Assembly: GCA_026400395.1 (NCBI GenBank)
Contig: JAPLPD010000098.1
Span: 1 to 47,853 of the forward strand
Direction of reading: 5' to 3'
From: Alphaproteobacteria bacterium
GTDB taxonomy: Bacteria; Pseudomonadota; Alphaproteobacteria; Rhizobiales; Xanthobacteraceae
DNA length: 47,853 nucleotides
Part shown: piece by piece, positions 11,870 to 21,046 of the stretch
How positions within the stretch are numbered: position 1 is the stretch's first letter
How the letters are laid out: the number at the start of each line of letters is the position of its first letter
Notes under the pieces: generated by a model
Databases searched by the model: none
What the model saw: the letters and a program-made list of their open reading frames with translations, nothing else
What the model was told of the DNA's origin: nothing
Made by a program: the position numbers and the translations under genes

Positions 11870-12994
11870 TTAAAACAGCGGCGGCGTCGCGCCGATCTTC
11901 AACGGCCCAAGCGACACCAACCCATCGTCGAAGCGCAAGGGCAGCATCACCGCGCGCTTGCCTTCGAGTTCGGCCGGCTGGCCCATCAGGTTGACGCTGG
12001 CAGCGATCATCGGGGCCGCGTTTTTGCGCGCCACATTGCCTAGCCCCGGCATGATGCGGTCGAGCGCGCCGAAGGCGCTGTTCATCTGCGGCGACGCCTT
12101 CTCCTGGGAGAGCATCTGGTCGAGGCCGAGCGTCGGCAGAAACGCCTCCAGGCTGGCGATGGTGAGCCGCAGTTCTCCGTTAAGCCGGCCGGCCGGCGAG
12201 AGACCGAGCGTGCCGTTGGCGATCGCGATGGTGTCACGCTGCTGCACGCGCGCGTTGCTGATCTCGATGCGGCCGCCGGCCGCCTGCAACTCACGAAACC
12301 GCTGCGGCCAGGGCTTTGGCGAAAAGTCCTTCAGGCCGCGCAGCACCGCGGTGATGTCGGCGTCTGCCGGCGTCGCCGCCGCCGGATGCCAGGACGGCGC
12401 CGATGCCGCGGCGAGCTTCAGCACCATCTCGATCACAGGATCGGCATGGACCGTGCCGGAGACCAGCCGGCCGTTCAGATCGAGGCGGCTAGCCTTGAAC
12501 AGGTTCGCGCCGCCGGTTCGGTCGACCACGGGTTCCATGAGCTCGACGGCGACGCTTTCCGGCGAAGTCGGCAGACCATGAACCTTGGTCTGTGCGTGAC
12601 GCCAGGTGGCGGAGATGGTCGGCGGCTGACCCGGCTCGGCGATGGTCAGCGGCCCGGTAAACTCGGTGGTCAGCACGGTCGGCTGCCAAAGATGCGCCGA
12701 GACCAGCATGCCGGTCGCCTTCAAGGCGAGCGGCGGACGGCTCGACCTGAATTCGGCGGCGGCGGCGGCGCAGCGCAATTCGATGCCGAACGGGAAGCCA
12801 CCGATGGTCTGCGTCGCGCAAGTGTAAACGCGCCCGGCCTTCGCCTCGCGCGCCTTCCAGCCGTCGATCGTGCTTTCGAGTACGCCCGAGCCGTAATACC
12901 AGGTTCCGGCCCAAAGGCCGGCGAGAACGGGCAGCAGGACGATCAGCAGGACCGGCAAGCGGCGGCGGGGAGGAACGGATTGATCTGGAGCCAT
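11870..12994 (-). CDS. DUF2125 domain-containing membrane-anchored protein
   Basis: 374 residues with one N-terminal membrane span (about 13-34) and a large periplasmic region. The segment just after the span (YYGSGVLESTIDGWKAREA, then YTCATQTIGGFPF) is the hallmark of DUF2125, an alphaproteobacterial envelope family with an AsmA-like repetitive beta architecture. Function unknown; possibly envelope lipid handling by analogy. It sits 12 bases upstream of the DUF3551 gene and may be cotranscribed with it. Confidence 0.85.
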   Translation of the reverse strand: MAPDQSVPPRRRLPVLLIVLLPVLAGLWAGTWYYGSGVLESTIDGWKAREAKAGRVYTCATQTIGGFPFGIELRCAAAAAEFRSSRPPLALKATGMLVSAHLWQPTVLTTEFTGPLTIAEPGQPPTISATWRHAQTKVHGLPTSPESVAVELMEPVVDRTGGANLFKASRLDLNGRLVSGTVHADPVIEMVLKLAAASAPSWHPAAATPADADITAVLRGLKDFSPKPWPQRFRELQAAGGRIEISNARVQQRDTIAIANGTLGLSPAGRLNGELRLTIASLEAFLPTLGLDQMLSQEKASPQMNSAFGALDRIMPGLGNVARKNAAPMIAASVNLMGQPAELEGKRAVMLPLRFDDGLVSLGPLKIGATPPLF

Positions 12995-13125
12995 GCGCGA
13001 TCTGAAGCCCGCCGAATAAGGCGTTTCGAAGGTTGCCGAGTTTTGCTGCCCTCTCGAAGACTGTCCAGAAGTTTGCGGGGCGCCGGGCCGCCTGATAGGC
13101 GAGCGGTCTACGCTTGAGAGCGAGC

Positions 13126-13692
13126 ATGAATGTCAGTTTCGACCAGGTCCCCGAGGATCTCTGGGTGTTCGGCTACGGCTCGCTGATCTGGCGGCCGGGC
13201 TTCGATTACCTAGACCGGCTGCCCGCCAACATTATCGGGATGCATCGCTCGCTGTGCGTCTATTCGTTCGATCATCGGGGCACACCCGAGCGGCCGGGCC
13301 TCGTCCTCGGGCTCGATTTCGGCGGCGCCTGCCGCGGCATCGCCTATCGGGTGGCGGCGAAGCAGAGAGCGGCCACCATCGCCTATCTGCGCGAACGCGA
13401 GCAGACCACGGCGGTGTACCGCGAGCTCGTCCGCGGCGTTTGGCTCGAAGGCAAGCCGGACCGCCGCGTCGATGCGCTCTGCTACGCGGTGGACCGTGGC
13501 CATCCGCAATACGCCGGCCGCCTCTCGCACGACCGGCAGCTTCAGATTGTGCGTCAGGGTCACGGACGCTCCGGTAACAATCTGGACTATGTGGTCGAGA
13601 CCGCGAAGGCGCTCGAGGCGCTCAACATTATCGATCACGATCTGCACATGCTGGCCGAGCGCCTGAAGGGCGCGCCGGACGCGCGAGCGTAG
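13126..13692 (+). CDS. ChaC-like gamma-glutamylcyclotransferase
   Basis: Predicted to cleave glutathione to 5-oxoproline and Cys-Gly in the cytosol. 188 residues with the substrate-loop signature VFGYGSLIWRPGF near the N-terminus and the ChaC-type catalytic Glu region (YLREREQTTAVYRE). The start chosen is ATG 13126, five residues before the first recognisable motif; an upstream TTG at 13114 adds only four residues. It stands alone between divergent DUF2125 and the chemoreceptor. Confidence 0.9.
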   Translation: MNVSFDQVPEDLWVFGYGSLIWRPGFDYLDRLPANIIGMHRSLCVYSFDHRGTPERPGLVLGLDFGGACRGIAYRVAAKQRAATIAYLREREQTTAVYRELVRGVWLEGKPDRRVDALCYAVDRGHPQYAGRLSHDRQLQIVRQGHGRSGNNLDYVVETAKALEALNIIDHDLHMLAERLKGAPDARA

Positions 13693-13831
13693 AGCATCAT
13701 TCAATCTCGGCATCGGAACGCGCAGGTTATGTGACGTTTTTGCGACAACTGCGCGACGTTATGCTTAAGCAATCGAGAACGACTATGCGGTACTGACACA
13801 TCGCCATTTCAAACGACGGCAATCCAGAAAA

Positions 13832-15529
13832 ATGATCAAACAGATTTTTCGATTCCGATCGAGCATTACCCACAAGGTCATTTTCCTCATCGCCGGCCTT
13901 GGCGTCATGTCCGGCATCGCGAACTGGTTCTGCCTGGAAAATCTTGAGCGGCTGGACCAGATCAACTCCACCTACGCGGCGCATGTTGCGCCGGCGCGGC
14001 TTGTGCTGGCGGACGCCAAGGGCGCGATGGAGTCCTTCGGGCTTGCGACCTACAAGGCATACACGGCTTCCGATCCGGACGACGCGCGCTTGATCGGCCA
14101 TTCGATGAAGGACGAATACAGGCGCGCCAAGCAATCGCTGAACAGCGTCCTGGACTACTTTCCAGGCCGGAGCGAGGACGTCGGCCGGATCATCGATCGT
14201 CTAAACGTGGTGCACGCCATCGCCGGCCAAATCCAGGACGCTCTGTCGGCGAAAGACCTGATGCGGGCTCAGGCGCTGCTCGATCTGAAATTCGACGCGG
14301 CCCGCGACGACGCGACCGGCCACATCAACAGGCTGATCAACATTCTCGGCGCGGAAGCCAAGACCAGCCTCGACGAGGTGGCGGCCTTTCGCGACTGGAC
14401 GTACCGGATGATGCTCGCCACGCTGACCGTCGGCACGGCGGCGACGTTGTCGATCGCCCTTTTGCTCGCGCATTATTACGTGGCGCGCCCGCTGCGAAAG
14501 CTTGCCACGACCACGGCCGATATGGCATCGGGCCGATTCGACGTACCAATCGACGGACTGCGCCGCACCGACGAAATCGGCGCGATGGCGCGTGCCATCG
14601 GCGTGTTTCGCGACAATGGAATCGCTCTCCGCAAAGCGGAGAAGGATCGCATCAAAGCGCGACAGCAGGCGGAAGATGACAAGCGGGCGGTCCTCGCGGC
14701 TATCGCCGACACGTTCGAACTTGAAATCCTCACGGTCGGTGCGACACTTTCCGATTCCGCCTCCGCGTTGGAACAACTGGCGAGAGGCATGAGCGCGGTG
14801 GCCGAAGAATCGTCGCGTCACACCAACGCGGCATCGTTGATCGTTGAAAAGACGACCGAAAGCTCCGCGGCAATCGCCGCCGCGATCGAAGAAATGTCAT
14901 CGTGCATCGGCGAAATCGGCGCCCAGGTCGCCGACGCCTCCAAGATGGTGGCCGAGGCGACGCAATGCGCCGAGTCTGCCGTAAGCCAGGCCGCCGTTCT
15001 CGCCTCGACGATTCAGAACATCGAGCAGGTTACGGGATTGATCAACTCTATCGCCTCCAAAACAAACCTTCTGGCCCTGAACGCGACCATCGAGGCCGCC
15101 CGCGCCGGCCAGGCTGGCCGAGGCTTCGCCGTGGTGGCGCAAGAGGTCAAATCACTCTCGTCGCAAACCACCCAGGCACTGGCAGACATCGAGCAGAAAG
15201 CCGCCTTCACCCGCCGCGCCGTCGAGAGCGTGCAAAGCGCCACGCATTCGATTTCGGGGGTCGTGGCCCGCATCGATCGCATCTCGACCGCGATCGGACA
15301 CTCGATCGATCAGCAATCGTTCGCGTCGCAGCGCATTTCGGAAAATACGTCGGCCGAGGCCGGGCGAACCCGGCAAGTCTTCTCGACCATCGAACGGGTC
15401 GGGGCCTTGCATGAGAAGACCGAGCAAGGCGCGTGCAGAATTCTGGATGCCGCGGCTGAACTGAACCGTCAGGCCGTGGCCCTTCAGCACGGCGCGCAGC
15501 AATTTGCCGGCCGCGTCCGCGCTGCCTGA
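13832..15529 (+). CDS. Methyl-accepting chemotaxis protein
   Basis: 565-residue transmembrane chemoreceptor. Membrane spans at about 15-33 and 193-213 bracket a roughly 160-residue, mainly helical periplasmic sensor domain; a HAMP domain follows (about 213-265, starting [15 protein letters not shown]), then the signalling coiled coil with the hairpin tip [20 protein letters not shown] near 408-427 that contacts CheA/CheW. No C-terminal CheR-binding pentapeptide is seen. The ligand cannot be predicted. It is a lone gene, ended by the hairpin at 15615-15644. Confidence 0.95.
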   Translation: MIKQIFRFRSSITHKVIFLIAGLGVMSGIANWFCLENLERLDQINSTYAAHVAPARLVLADAKGAMESFGLATYKAYTASDPDDARLIGHSMKDEYRRAKQSLNSVLDYFPGRSEDVGRIIDRLNVVHAIAGQIQDALSAKDLMRAQALLDLKFDAARDDATGHINRLINILGAEAKTSLDEVAAFRDWTYRMMLATLTVGTAATLSIALLLAHYYVARPLRKLATTTADMASGRFDVPIDGLRRTDEIGAMARAIGVFRDNGIALRKAEKDRIKARQQAEDDKRAVLAAIADTFELEILTVGATLSDSASALEQLARGMSAVAEESSRHTNAASLIVEKTTESSAAIAAAIEEMSSCIGEIGAQVADASKMVAEATQCAESAVSQAAVLASTIQNIEQVTGLINSIASKTNLLALNATIEAARAGQAGRGFAVVAQEVKSLSSQTTQALADIEQKAAFTRRAVESVQSATHSISGVVARIDRISTAIGHSIDQQSFASQRISENTSAEAGRTRQVFSTIERVGALHEKTEQGACRILDAAAELNRQAVALQHGAQQFAGRVRAA

Positions 15530-15614
15530 TGAGAGCCTTCATGCCGCCCCCGGACCTGCGACCGACCGTCATTCCGCCAACTGGCGGGGTGTCCCACATC
15601 CGCTGACAATCAAA

Positions 15615-15644
15615 GAAAAAGCCCCGGCGGACCGCGGCTTTTTC
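15615..15644. terminator. Bidirectional rho-independent terminator
   Basis: Inverted repeat GAAAAAGCC (15615-15623) and GGCTTTTTC (15636-15644), with inner CGG/CCG pairs around a four-base loop. A and T runs flank the stem, so it works on both strands, serving the convergent chemoreceptor (+) and PRC-barrel (-) genes. Confidence 0.9.
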
Positions 15645-15663
15645 CTTAGGTTGATGACGCCGG

Positions 15664-16182
15664 TTAGTTGTACTTGAATTGCGTCATGGTCTTGAGCTGG
15701 TCCTTGGTAGCGCCGCTCAGAACCGCGTGGTCCGGATACCACTTCTTGTCGCCGTCGCGCGTGGTGGTGGTCGTGGTGGCCGGGCGATTGGCCGCGCCTC
15801 CGGTGGTGCTGGTGGTCGTCGTGGTCGTGGCCGCCGAAGTGCGAACCGGCTCATCGACGAACTTCAGCTTGGACATATCGACCATGATGTCATGCTCGCC
15901 CATGCCGAGGAAACCGCCGACGCCGATCACGACGCCAGCCACCTTGCCGGTCTTGTCGAGTAGGATTTCGTTGATGTCGCCGAGCTTCTCGTTCTGATCG
16001 TTGTAGACATTGAGGCCGATCAGCTTCGACGAACGCCAGTTGGCGGAATGCGACATCGGCGCCGGCGCCATGGTGGAGGCGGTGGCGGCGGGAGCGACGG
16101 ACGGAGCGGGGTTGGACTGTGCGAAAGCCGGGACGATCATCACGGTCGCGAGCAGTCCCCCGATGAGAACTTTAGAGCGCAT
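15664..16182 (-). CDS. Exported PRC-barrel domain protein
   Basis: 172 residues: a signal peptide (about 1-22, ending AFAQ), an Ala/Pro/Ser-rich linker, a PRC-barrel (about 48-112; KLIGLNVYNDQNEKLGDINE then VVIGVGGFLGMGEHDIMV), two Thr-only tracts (about 120-142), and a C-terminal segment ending MTQFKYN. PRC-barrel proteins of this export type are common in rhizobia; roles in envelope stress have been suggested but none is established. It stops with TAA. Confidence 0.88.
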   Translation of the reverse strand: MRSKVLIGGLLATVMIVPAFAQSNPAPSVAPAATASTMAPAPMSHSANWRSSKLIGLNVYNDQNEKLGDINEILLDKTGKVAGVVIGVGGFLGMGEHDIMVDMSKLKFVDEPVRTSAATTTTTTSTTGGAANRPATTTTTTRDGDKKWYPDHAVLSGATKDQLKTMTQFKYN

Positions 16183-16308
16183 CGAAAATCTCCAGTGTGT
16201 GTTTGTGGGTCAGTACGAACCCTAGAACGCACCGGGAAAATGTTTGTTCCGGGAACTTCTCCGCCACGCCAACTTTACTATTGGCGGAACGTGTTCCGGC
16301 GCACCGCG

Positions 16309-17064
16309 TTACCGCCGAACGCCGAGGCGGCGCAACTCGGCCTCGCCCTCGGCGATCAAGCGCGCGGTGGCCGTCTCGATATCGTTTTGCAGGCGCTGCT
16401 GGAACGCCTCCTTGCCGAGCCCCGGCTGGATCGGCGGCAGGAACTCCGCGACGATGGTGCCGGGCAGTCGGACGAATGCGCGGCGCGGCCAGAACAGTCC
16501 CGAGTTCAACGCCACCGGCACGCACGGCACGCCGATCTCGGCATAGAGATGCGCCACGCCGAACTTGTAGCGCGGCTCGGCGCCGGGCGTCCGCCGCGTG
16601 CCCTCCGGAAAAATGATGAGCTGACGGCCACTACGAATTTCCGTCTTGGCGCGGGCCGTCATCTTGTTAAGCGCCTGGGAACCCGCGCCGCGATCGACCG
16701 GGATCATGCCGCCCTTGCGCATGCACCAGCCGAAGATGGGAATCCACATCAGCTCGCGTTTGACGATGAAGGTGAAGTCTTCGAACAGCTTGAGCAGCGC
16801 GAAGGTTTCCCAGGTGGACTGGTGCTTGGCGGCGACGATCAGCGCGCCGCGCGGCAGGTTCTCCAGCCCGCGCAACTCCATCTTCGTCCCGCAGACGACG
16901 CGCAGCAGCCAGACGCTGACCCGCCCCCACAGCTCGGCCATCTTGAGCACGGCTCGGCGCGGCAACGCCACGGTGAGCAACGCCACCATCAGCAGCGCGA
17001 CCAGATTCAGATAGAACAGGATGTTGAACAGGATGGACCGGACAATGACCACGTTGAACCGCAA
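16309..17064 (-). CDS. plsC: 1-acyl-sn-glycerol-3-phosphate acyltransferase
   Basis: Makes phosphatidic acid from lysophosphatidic acid at the inner membrane. About 251 residues with an N-terminal membrane segment, the acyltransferase motif KHQSTWE (HX4E instead of the usual HX4D), and the glycerol-phosphate-binding FPEGTRRTPG. The start is TTG at 17064; a GTG at 17052 is a possible alternative. Last gene of the ftsE-ftsX-ydcF-plsC string, 12 bases after ydcF. Confidence 0.92.
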   Translation of the reverse strand: MRFNVVIVRSILFNILFYLNLVALLMVALLTVALPRRAVLKMAELWGRVSVWLLRVVCGTKMELRGLENLPRGALIVAAKHQSTWETFALLKLFEDFTFIVKRELMWIPIFGWCMRKGGMIPVDRGAGSQALNKMTARAKTEIRSGRQLIIFPEGTRRTPGAEPRYKFGVAHLYAEIGVPCVPVALNSGLFWPRRAFVRLPGTIVAEFLPPIQPGLGKEAFQQRLQNDIETATARLIAEGEAELRRLGVRR

Positions 17065-17076
17065 TTGTTACGCCGC

Positions 17077-17664
17077 TCAGTCGAACGACCAGGGAAGCCA
17101 CATTCGAACCTTGGCGACGAGATACTTCACATACTCCAGGAACAGCAGCCGCGCGGTCTCCGGATTTTCCCACCACGATTCGACCCGCACCTTGTCCGAT
17201 ATCACCGGATAGGGGGTCAACGCCACGTCCGGCAACTCGTGGGCGAGTTCGGCCATGGCGCGGGGCATGTGATAGTTCGCGGTCACGACGATCACCGACT
17301 GGAAGCCGCGCATCCTCATCCAGCGCGCCGTCTCGACCGCGTTGCCGATGGTGTTGGCGGAATGGTCGATGTCGACGCAGCAATTAAACCAGCGCTGGTG
17401 CTCCGGCATAAGCCGCGAGATCTCGCCAGGCTGCGTGATCGGATTGACTCCGGTGATCAGCAGCCGCTTGCCGCGCCCGGCCGACAACAGTTCGAGCGCG
17501 TCGTTGATCCGGAACGGCCCGCCGGTCAGCGCCACGATGCCGTCGGCGTTGCGGGCCGGCGTGTTCTCGTTCGCGTCGATGCCCTGGACAAACCACAGGA
17601 AACCGCCTGCGAACAGCGCACCGGCAAGACCCAGGACAATCAGCAGGCCACGGCCCAACATCAA
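17077..17664 (-). CDS. YdcF/SanA-type DUF218 membrane protein
   Basis: 195 residues with one N-terminal membrane span (about 6-26) and a periplasmic DUF218 domain: DGIVALTGGPFRINDALELL, LLITGVNP, and VIVVTANYHMPRAMAELAHE. This family includes ElyC, SanA and YdcF, linked to envelope polysaccharide metabolism; the precise reaction is unknown. It begins ATGATG, and either could be used. It sits between ftsX and plsC in a probable operon. Confidence 0.87.
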   Translation of the reverse strand: MMLGRGLLIVLGLAGALFAGGFLWFVQGIDANENTPARNADGIVALTGGPFRINDALELLSAGRGKRLLITGVNPITQPGEISRLMPEHQRWFNCCVDIDHSANTIGNAVETARWMRMRGFQSVIVVTANYHMPRAMAELAHELPDVALTPYPVISDKVRVESWWENPETARLLFLEYVKYLVAKVRMWLPWSFD

Positions 17665-17718
17665 TTCCGCTCCACCGCCGGACCATACCGCAAAATCCGG
17701 CTCACAGATGGCACAGCG

Positions 17719-18690
17719 CTACTCCACCGCGGCCAGAGTGCGGGTGACGGTGCGCCGCGAGGCGACCGCTGCCACCACTGCAATCAACACAATCTGGCCG
17801 GTAATCGCGAGATAGCCTCCCCAACCCAGAGCAAAGCTGCCGAACAGCGTCTCGATCTGGTCGCCGCTCGCCGTGCCCGTGTTCATGCGAGCGAAGATAC
17901 CAGCGGCGCCGAACACCACCATCGCCAGCCCGCCGCCGATCAGACCGCCCTCCAGTCCCAGCATCAGGAAGTGGCGCTGGAACTGGCCCGCAATGAAGCC
18001 GCTTTTTGCGCCGATGAAATGCAGCACCTCGACGATCGGCCGGTTGGTGGCCATGGCGCCCCGGGTGGCGAAGATCACCGAAAGCACCGTTGCCGCCAGC
18101 ATCAGAATGAGCAGCCCAATGCCACCAGCGATGGTGGTTTGCGCCATCGTGCGCATCCGCTCGATGAAGGCGCGGTGGTCGTCGAGACTGGCGCCGCCGA
18201 CCTGCTCGGCCAATGCTTTCTTTAATGGCGCGAGGTCAATGCCGCCCGATGGCAGCTTAACCACGATCATCCGCGGCACCGGCAGATCGTCGAGCGAAAG
18301 TCCGCTGCCCAGCCATGGCTCAAGCAGCCCCGCGGACTCCTCCTTCGAGTAGGCGCGGACCTCGCCGATGCCCGGCACGGCGCGCGCCAGATCGGCAGCG
18401 CGCTTGACCTCGGCGTCGAGATCGCGGCCCTGGCCGGGGCGCACCTGAATGGTCACCTCTCGCGCAACGTCGGACTGCCACTCGACAGCCGAGGAGCGCA
18501 CCAGCATCACCGCGCCGGTGGTCAGCGAGGCGAGGAACGCCATGATCGCCACCACCGCGACCAGCGCCCGGCCGGCGATCGAGCGCTTCGGCACGATCGG
18601 CGTGTCGCCGCGCGGCATGTAGCCCTCCATGGGCCGCGGCGTCATCAAATCCCGGTCGATGCGAAGGTCGTCGTTTTGCAGGTCGGTCAT
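17719..18690 (-). CDS. ftsX: Cell division protein FtsX
   Basis: Membrane subunit of the FtsEX complex, which controls septal peptidoglycan hydrolases. 323 residues with the FtsX plan: a cytoplasmic tail, first span (about 44-66), a periplasmic domain of about 100 residues including VKLPSGGIDLAPLKKAL, then three C-terminal spans. It starts 21 bases after the ftsE stop. The M23 peptidase at 760-2736 is of the general kind FtsEX activates, though no direct link can be seen. Confidence 0.93.
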   Translation of the reverse strand: MTDLQNDDLRIDRDLMTPRPMEGYMPRGDTPIVPKRSIAGRALVAVVAIMAFLASLTTGAVMLVRSSAVEWQSDVAREVTIQVRPGQGRDLDAEVKRAADLARAVPGIGEVRAYSKEESAGLLEPWLGSGLSLDDLPVPRMIVVKLPSGGIDLAPLKKALAEQVGGASLDDHRAFIERMRTMAQTTIAGGIGLLILMLAATVLSVIFATRGAMATNRPIVEVLHFIGAKSGFIAGQFQRHFLMLGLEGGLIGGGLAMVVFGAAGIFARMNTGTASGDQIETLFGSFALGWGGYLAITGQIVLIAVVAAVASRRTVTRTLAAVE

Positions 18691-18711
18691 GGTCTTGATC
18701 TTCCGGCGCGC

Positions 18712-19371
18712 TCAATCATAGGCATGTAGGCGGCCGTCGTGCAGCACGAGACGGCGGCAGTCGTATTGGTCCATCAGGCTGATGTCGTGGGTGGCGATCA
18801 CCACAGTAGTGCCGGACTTGTTGAGTTCGATGAACAACCGCAGCAGGCGCTGGGCGAGATTGGGATCGACGTTGCCGGTGGGCTCGTCGGCCAGCAGCAA
18901 TTGCGGCCGCGCGATCACCGCGCGCGCGATGGCGGCGCGCTGCTTTTCCCCGCCGGACAACACCGGCGGCAGCGCGTCCGTGCGGTCTCCGAGACCGACC
19001 CAATGCAGCAATTCCATCACCTCGCTGCGATAGCTCGCCTCCTCCTTGCCCATAACCCGGAATGGCAGCGCCACATTCTCATAGGTCGTCATGTGGTCGA
19101 GCAGCCGGAAGTCCTCGAACACGATACCGATCCGCCGCCGCAGCGTGGCAAGCGAGTCCTTGCTGAGCGTCGCGGTGTCGTGATCGAACACCGTCAGCAA
19201 GCCGCGCGTCGGCCGCAGCGTCAGAAACAGCAGACGCAGCAGTGTCGTCTTGCCGGCGCCCGACGGCCCGGTCAGGAACTGAAACGATTGCGGCTCGATC
19301 TCGAAGTTGAGGTCGCGCAGCACTTCGGGGCCGAGCCCGTATCGCAATCCTACGTTCTCGAATCGGACCAC
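18712..19371 (-). CDS. ftsE: Cell division ATP-binding protein FtsE
   Basis: ABC ATPase that powers FtsX. 219 residues with Walker A GPSGAGKTTLLRLL, signature LSGGEKQRAAIARA, Walker B LLLADEPTGNVD, and the FtsE-type end MDQYDCRRLVLHDGRL. First gene of the ftsE-ftsX-ydcF-plsC operon. A CtrA box lies 78 bases upstream of the start, which fits cell-cycle control. Confidence 0.95.
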   Translation of the reverse strand: MVRFENVGLRYGLGPEVLRDLNFEIEPQSFQFLTGPSGAGKTTLLRLLFLTLRPTRGLLTVFDHDTATLSKDSLATLRRRIGIVFEDFRLLDHMTTYENVALPFRVMGKEEASYRSEVMELLHWVGLGDRTDALPPVLSGGEKQRAAIARAVIARPQLLLADEPTGNVDPNLAQRLLRLFIELNKSGTTVVIATHDISLMDQYDCRRLVLHDGRLHAYD

Positions 19372-19448
19372 ACCGTCTCCCCTTCGGGTCCGCTAGCGTC
19401 GGCGGATGATGATTCGCCCTCCGGCAGGGTAGCGGACGCCGATCCGCG

Positions 19449-19464
19449 TTAACGTTGCATTAAC
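19449..19464. promoter_or_regulatory. CtrA-type binding site
   Basis: TTAA-N7-TTAAC, a perfect match to the full CtrA box of alphaproteobacteria, in the 238-base gap between the divergent ftsE (-) and zinc-ribbon (+) genes. It is 78 bases from the ftsE start and 146 from the other start, so either gene could be the target. Confidence 0.65.
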
Positions 19465-19609
19465 CGGGCCGGTCCGGGCCGCCGTTATGCCCGAAAACGT
19501 GGGTGATCCGACCTCATCTCCATAAAATAGCTGCCTTTTCATGGTTTCCGGTCCGTTAACGGACGGCTGTTACCAGTTGGGCAGCCGATAACCGAAAGCT
19601 TGCGCCGCG

Positions 19610-20620
19610 ATGCAGATTGTCTGCCCGAACTGCAGCACCTCCTACCAGATCGCCGATGTGGCGATCGGTGCGAGTGGCCGTTCGGTGCGTTGCGCGCGCT
19701 GCCAAAACCAATGGCGCGTTGCGCTGCAGGCCGCTTCCGAAGCGGTCGCCGGAGCGCCCGCCGATGAAGCAGACTCCATCGCCGCGTTCCGCGCAGAACT
19801 GGGCACCGCGCCGCCCGAGCCTGCCGAAACCGAACCGGCCCCTGAGTCCGCGCAGGCTGCCGAGCCATTGCCTGGAGATCCGGCTGTCGATCAGGCGCCC
19901 GCCGAGATCGAAGCTCCGGGCATCGTCCCCGTTGCCGACATTTCCGCAGCCGATGCCCCCGCTGCCGACACACCCGCTGACCCCGAAGTGGAGGCGGAAG
20001 CGGCTGTCGCGTTGTCAGACATCCCCATTCCGTTCGAGCAAGCGCCGCCCTTGGTGCCGAACACCGACGACGACGGGACGTCCGGTCGCAGCGCCGAAAT
20101 GGAGAACGGCTCGCCCGACGTGGAAAGCGTGGCCGCACGCCGCCCACGCACAAAGGCTCGCCGAAAACGGTCGCGCTGGCGCATTCCACTGCCGGCCTTG
20201 ATCGCCGCGCTTGTGCTGCTCAGCGCCGGCTTGCTCGGGTTGCGCAAGGAGATCGTCCGGTATGCACCGCAACTGGCATCGTTCTACCGAACGCTCGGAC
20301 TGCCGGTGAACCTGCGGGGGGTGGCCTTCACAGATCTCAAGATCGGCAACGAGATTCATGACGGCGTCCCGGTCCTGGTGATCGAGGGCATGATCGTGAG
20401 CATGGTTTCGAAGCCTGTCGATGTGCCGCGGATGCGCTTCGCGCTGCGCAGTTCGACGGGCGCCGAGGTCTATTCCTGGACCGCGCCGCCGGCCCAAGAG
20501 GTGTTGGGGCCGTTCGAAGCGCTGCCATTCCGCACCCGGCTCGCCTCCCCGCCTGCCGACGGGCACGACATCCAGGTGCGGTTCTTCACGCGCCGCGACG
20601 CTGTTGCCGGGCTGCAGTAA
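19610..20620 (+). CDS. Zinc-ribbon, DUF3426-like membrane protein
   Basis: 336 residues. An MJ0042-type zinc ribbon at the N-terminus (CPNC at 5-8, CARC at 28-31), then a long Ala/Pro/Glu-rich acidic linker (about 50-170), a basic patch, one membrane span (about 197-217) and a C-terminal periplasmic beta domain (AFTDLKIGNEIHDGVPVLVI) of DUF3426 type. Such proteins are found near cell-division and CpdR genes in rhizobia; function unknown. The next gene, cpdR-like, begins 7 bases downstream. Confidence 0.87.
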   Translation: MQIVCPNCSTSYQIADVAIGASGRSVRCARCQNQWRVALQAASEAVAGAPADEADSIAAFRAELGTAPPEPAETEPAPESAQAAEPLPGDPAVDQAPAEIEAPGIVPVADISAADAPAADTPADPEVEAEAAVALSDIPIPFEQAPPLVPNTDDDGTSGRSAEMENGSPDVESVAARRPRTKARRKRSRWRIPLPALIAALVLLSAGLLGLRKEIVRYAPQLASFYRTLGLPVNLRGVAFTDLKIGNEIHDGVPVLVIEGMIVSMVSKPVDVPRMRFALRSSTGAEVYSWTAPPAQEVLGPFEALPFRTRLASPPADGHDIQVRFFTRRDAVAGLQ

Positions 20621-20627
20621 CACAGCC

Positions 20628-21000
20628 ATGGCCCGCATCCTGATCGCCGAAGACGAAGAACCTCTGCGCACGCTGATCGTGCGAGGGCTTGCCGAAGACG
20701 GTCATGCGGTTGTGGCAACCGCCGATGGCACCGAAGCACTCGAAGCTCTGCAGAAAGCCAAGGGCGAATACGACCTTCTACTCACCGACATCAAGATGCC
20801 TGGCATGGACGGCATCGCGCTGTCGCTTGCGGTAGCGCGCGACTTTCCAGCGTTGCCGATCCTGCTGATGACCGGCTTCGCCGACCAACGCGAGCGCCGC
20901 CGGCCTTGAGGCATTGATCTGCGACGTCATCGCCAAGCCATTCGCCCTCGCGGAGATCAAGTTCGCCGTCGCCTCGGCGCTAGCCAAAGGCCACAAATGA
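20628..21000 (+). pseudogene. cpdR: CpdR-like response regulator, frameshifted as read
   Basis: Single receiver domain of about 123 residues. It starts MARILIAEDEEPLRTLIVRG, with the phospho-Asp in LLLTDIKMPGMDG and the Thr of LLMTGFADQRER. At about 20891-20900 the frame breaks and a TGA follows; the missing end is found in another frame as GLEALICDVIAKPFALAEIK, with the conserved Lys-Pro, stopping at 21000. Restoring two bases (GC) in the GCGCC run would mend it. In Caulobacter and rhizobia, CpdR directs ClpXP to degrade CtrA and PdeA and is important for the cell cycle, so a real null would be surprising. The break may be a sequencing error. It is followed by the antiporter gene 46 bases on. 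Confidence 0.85.
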
Positions 21001-21046
21001 ATCGATCGGCCGGCACTCCGGAAATCCGGGCCCCTGGCGCCAAGCG

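Noticed and set aside
16048-18225. A 725-codon open frame on the plus strand
   Set aside because: It spans the antisense of four recognised genes (PRC-barrel, plsC, ydcF, ftsX).
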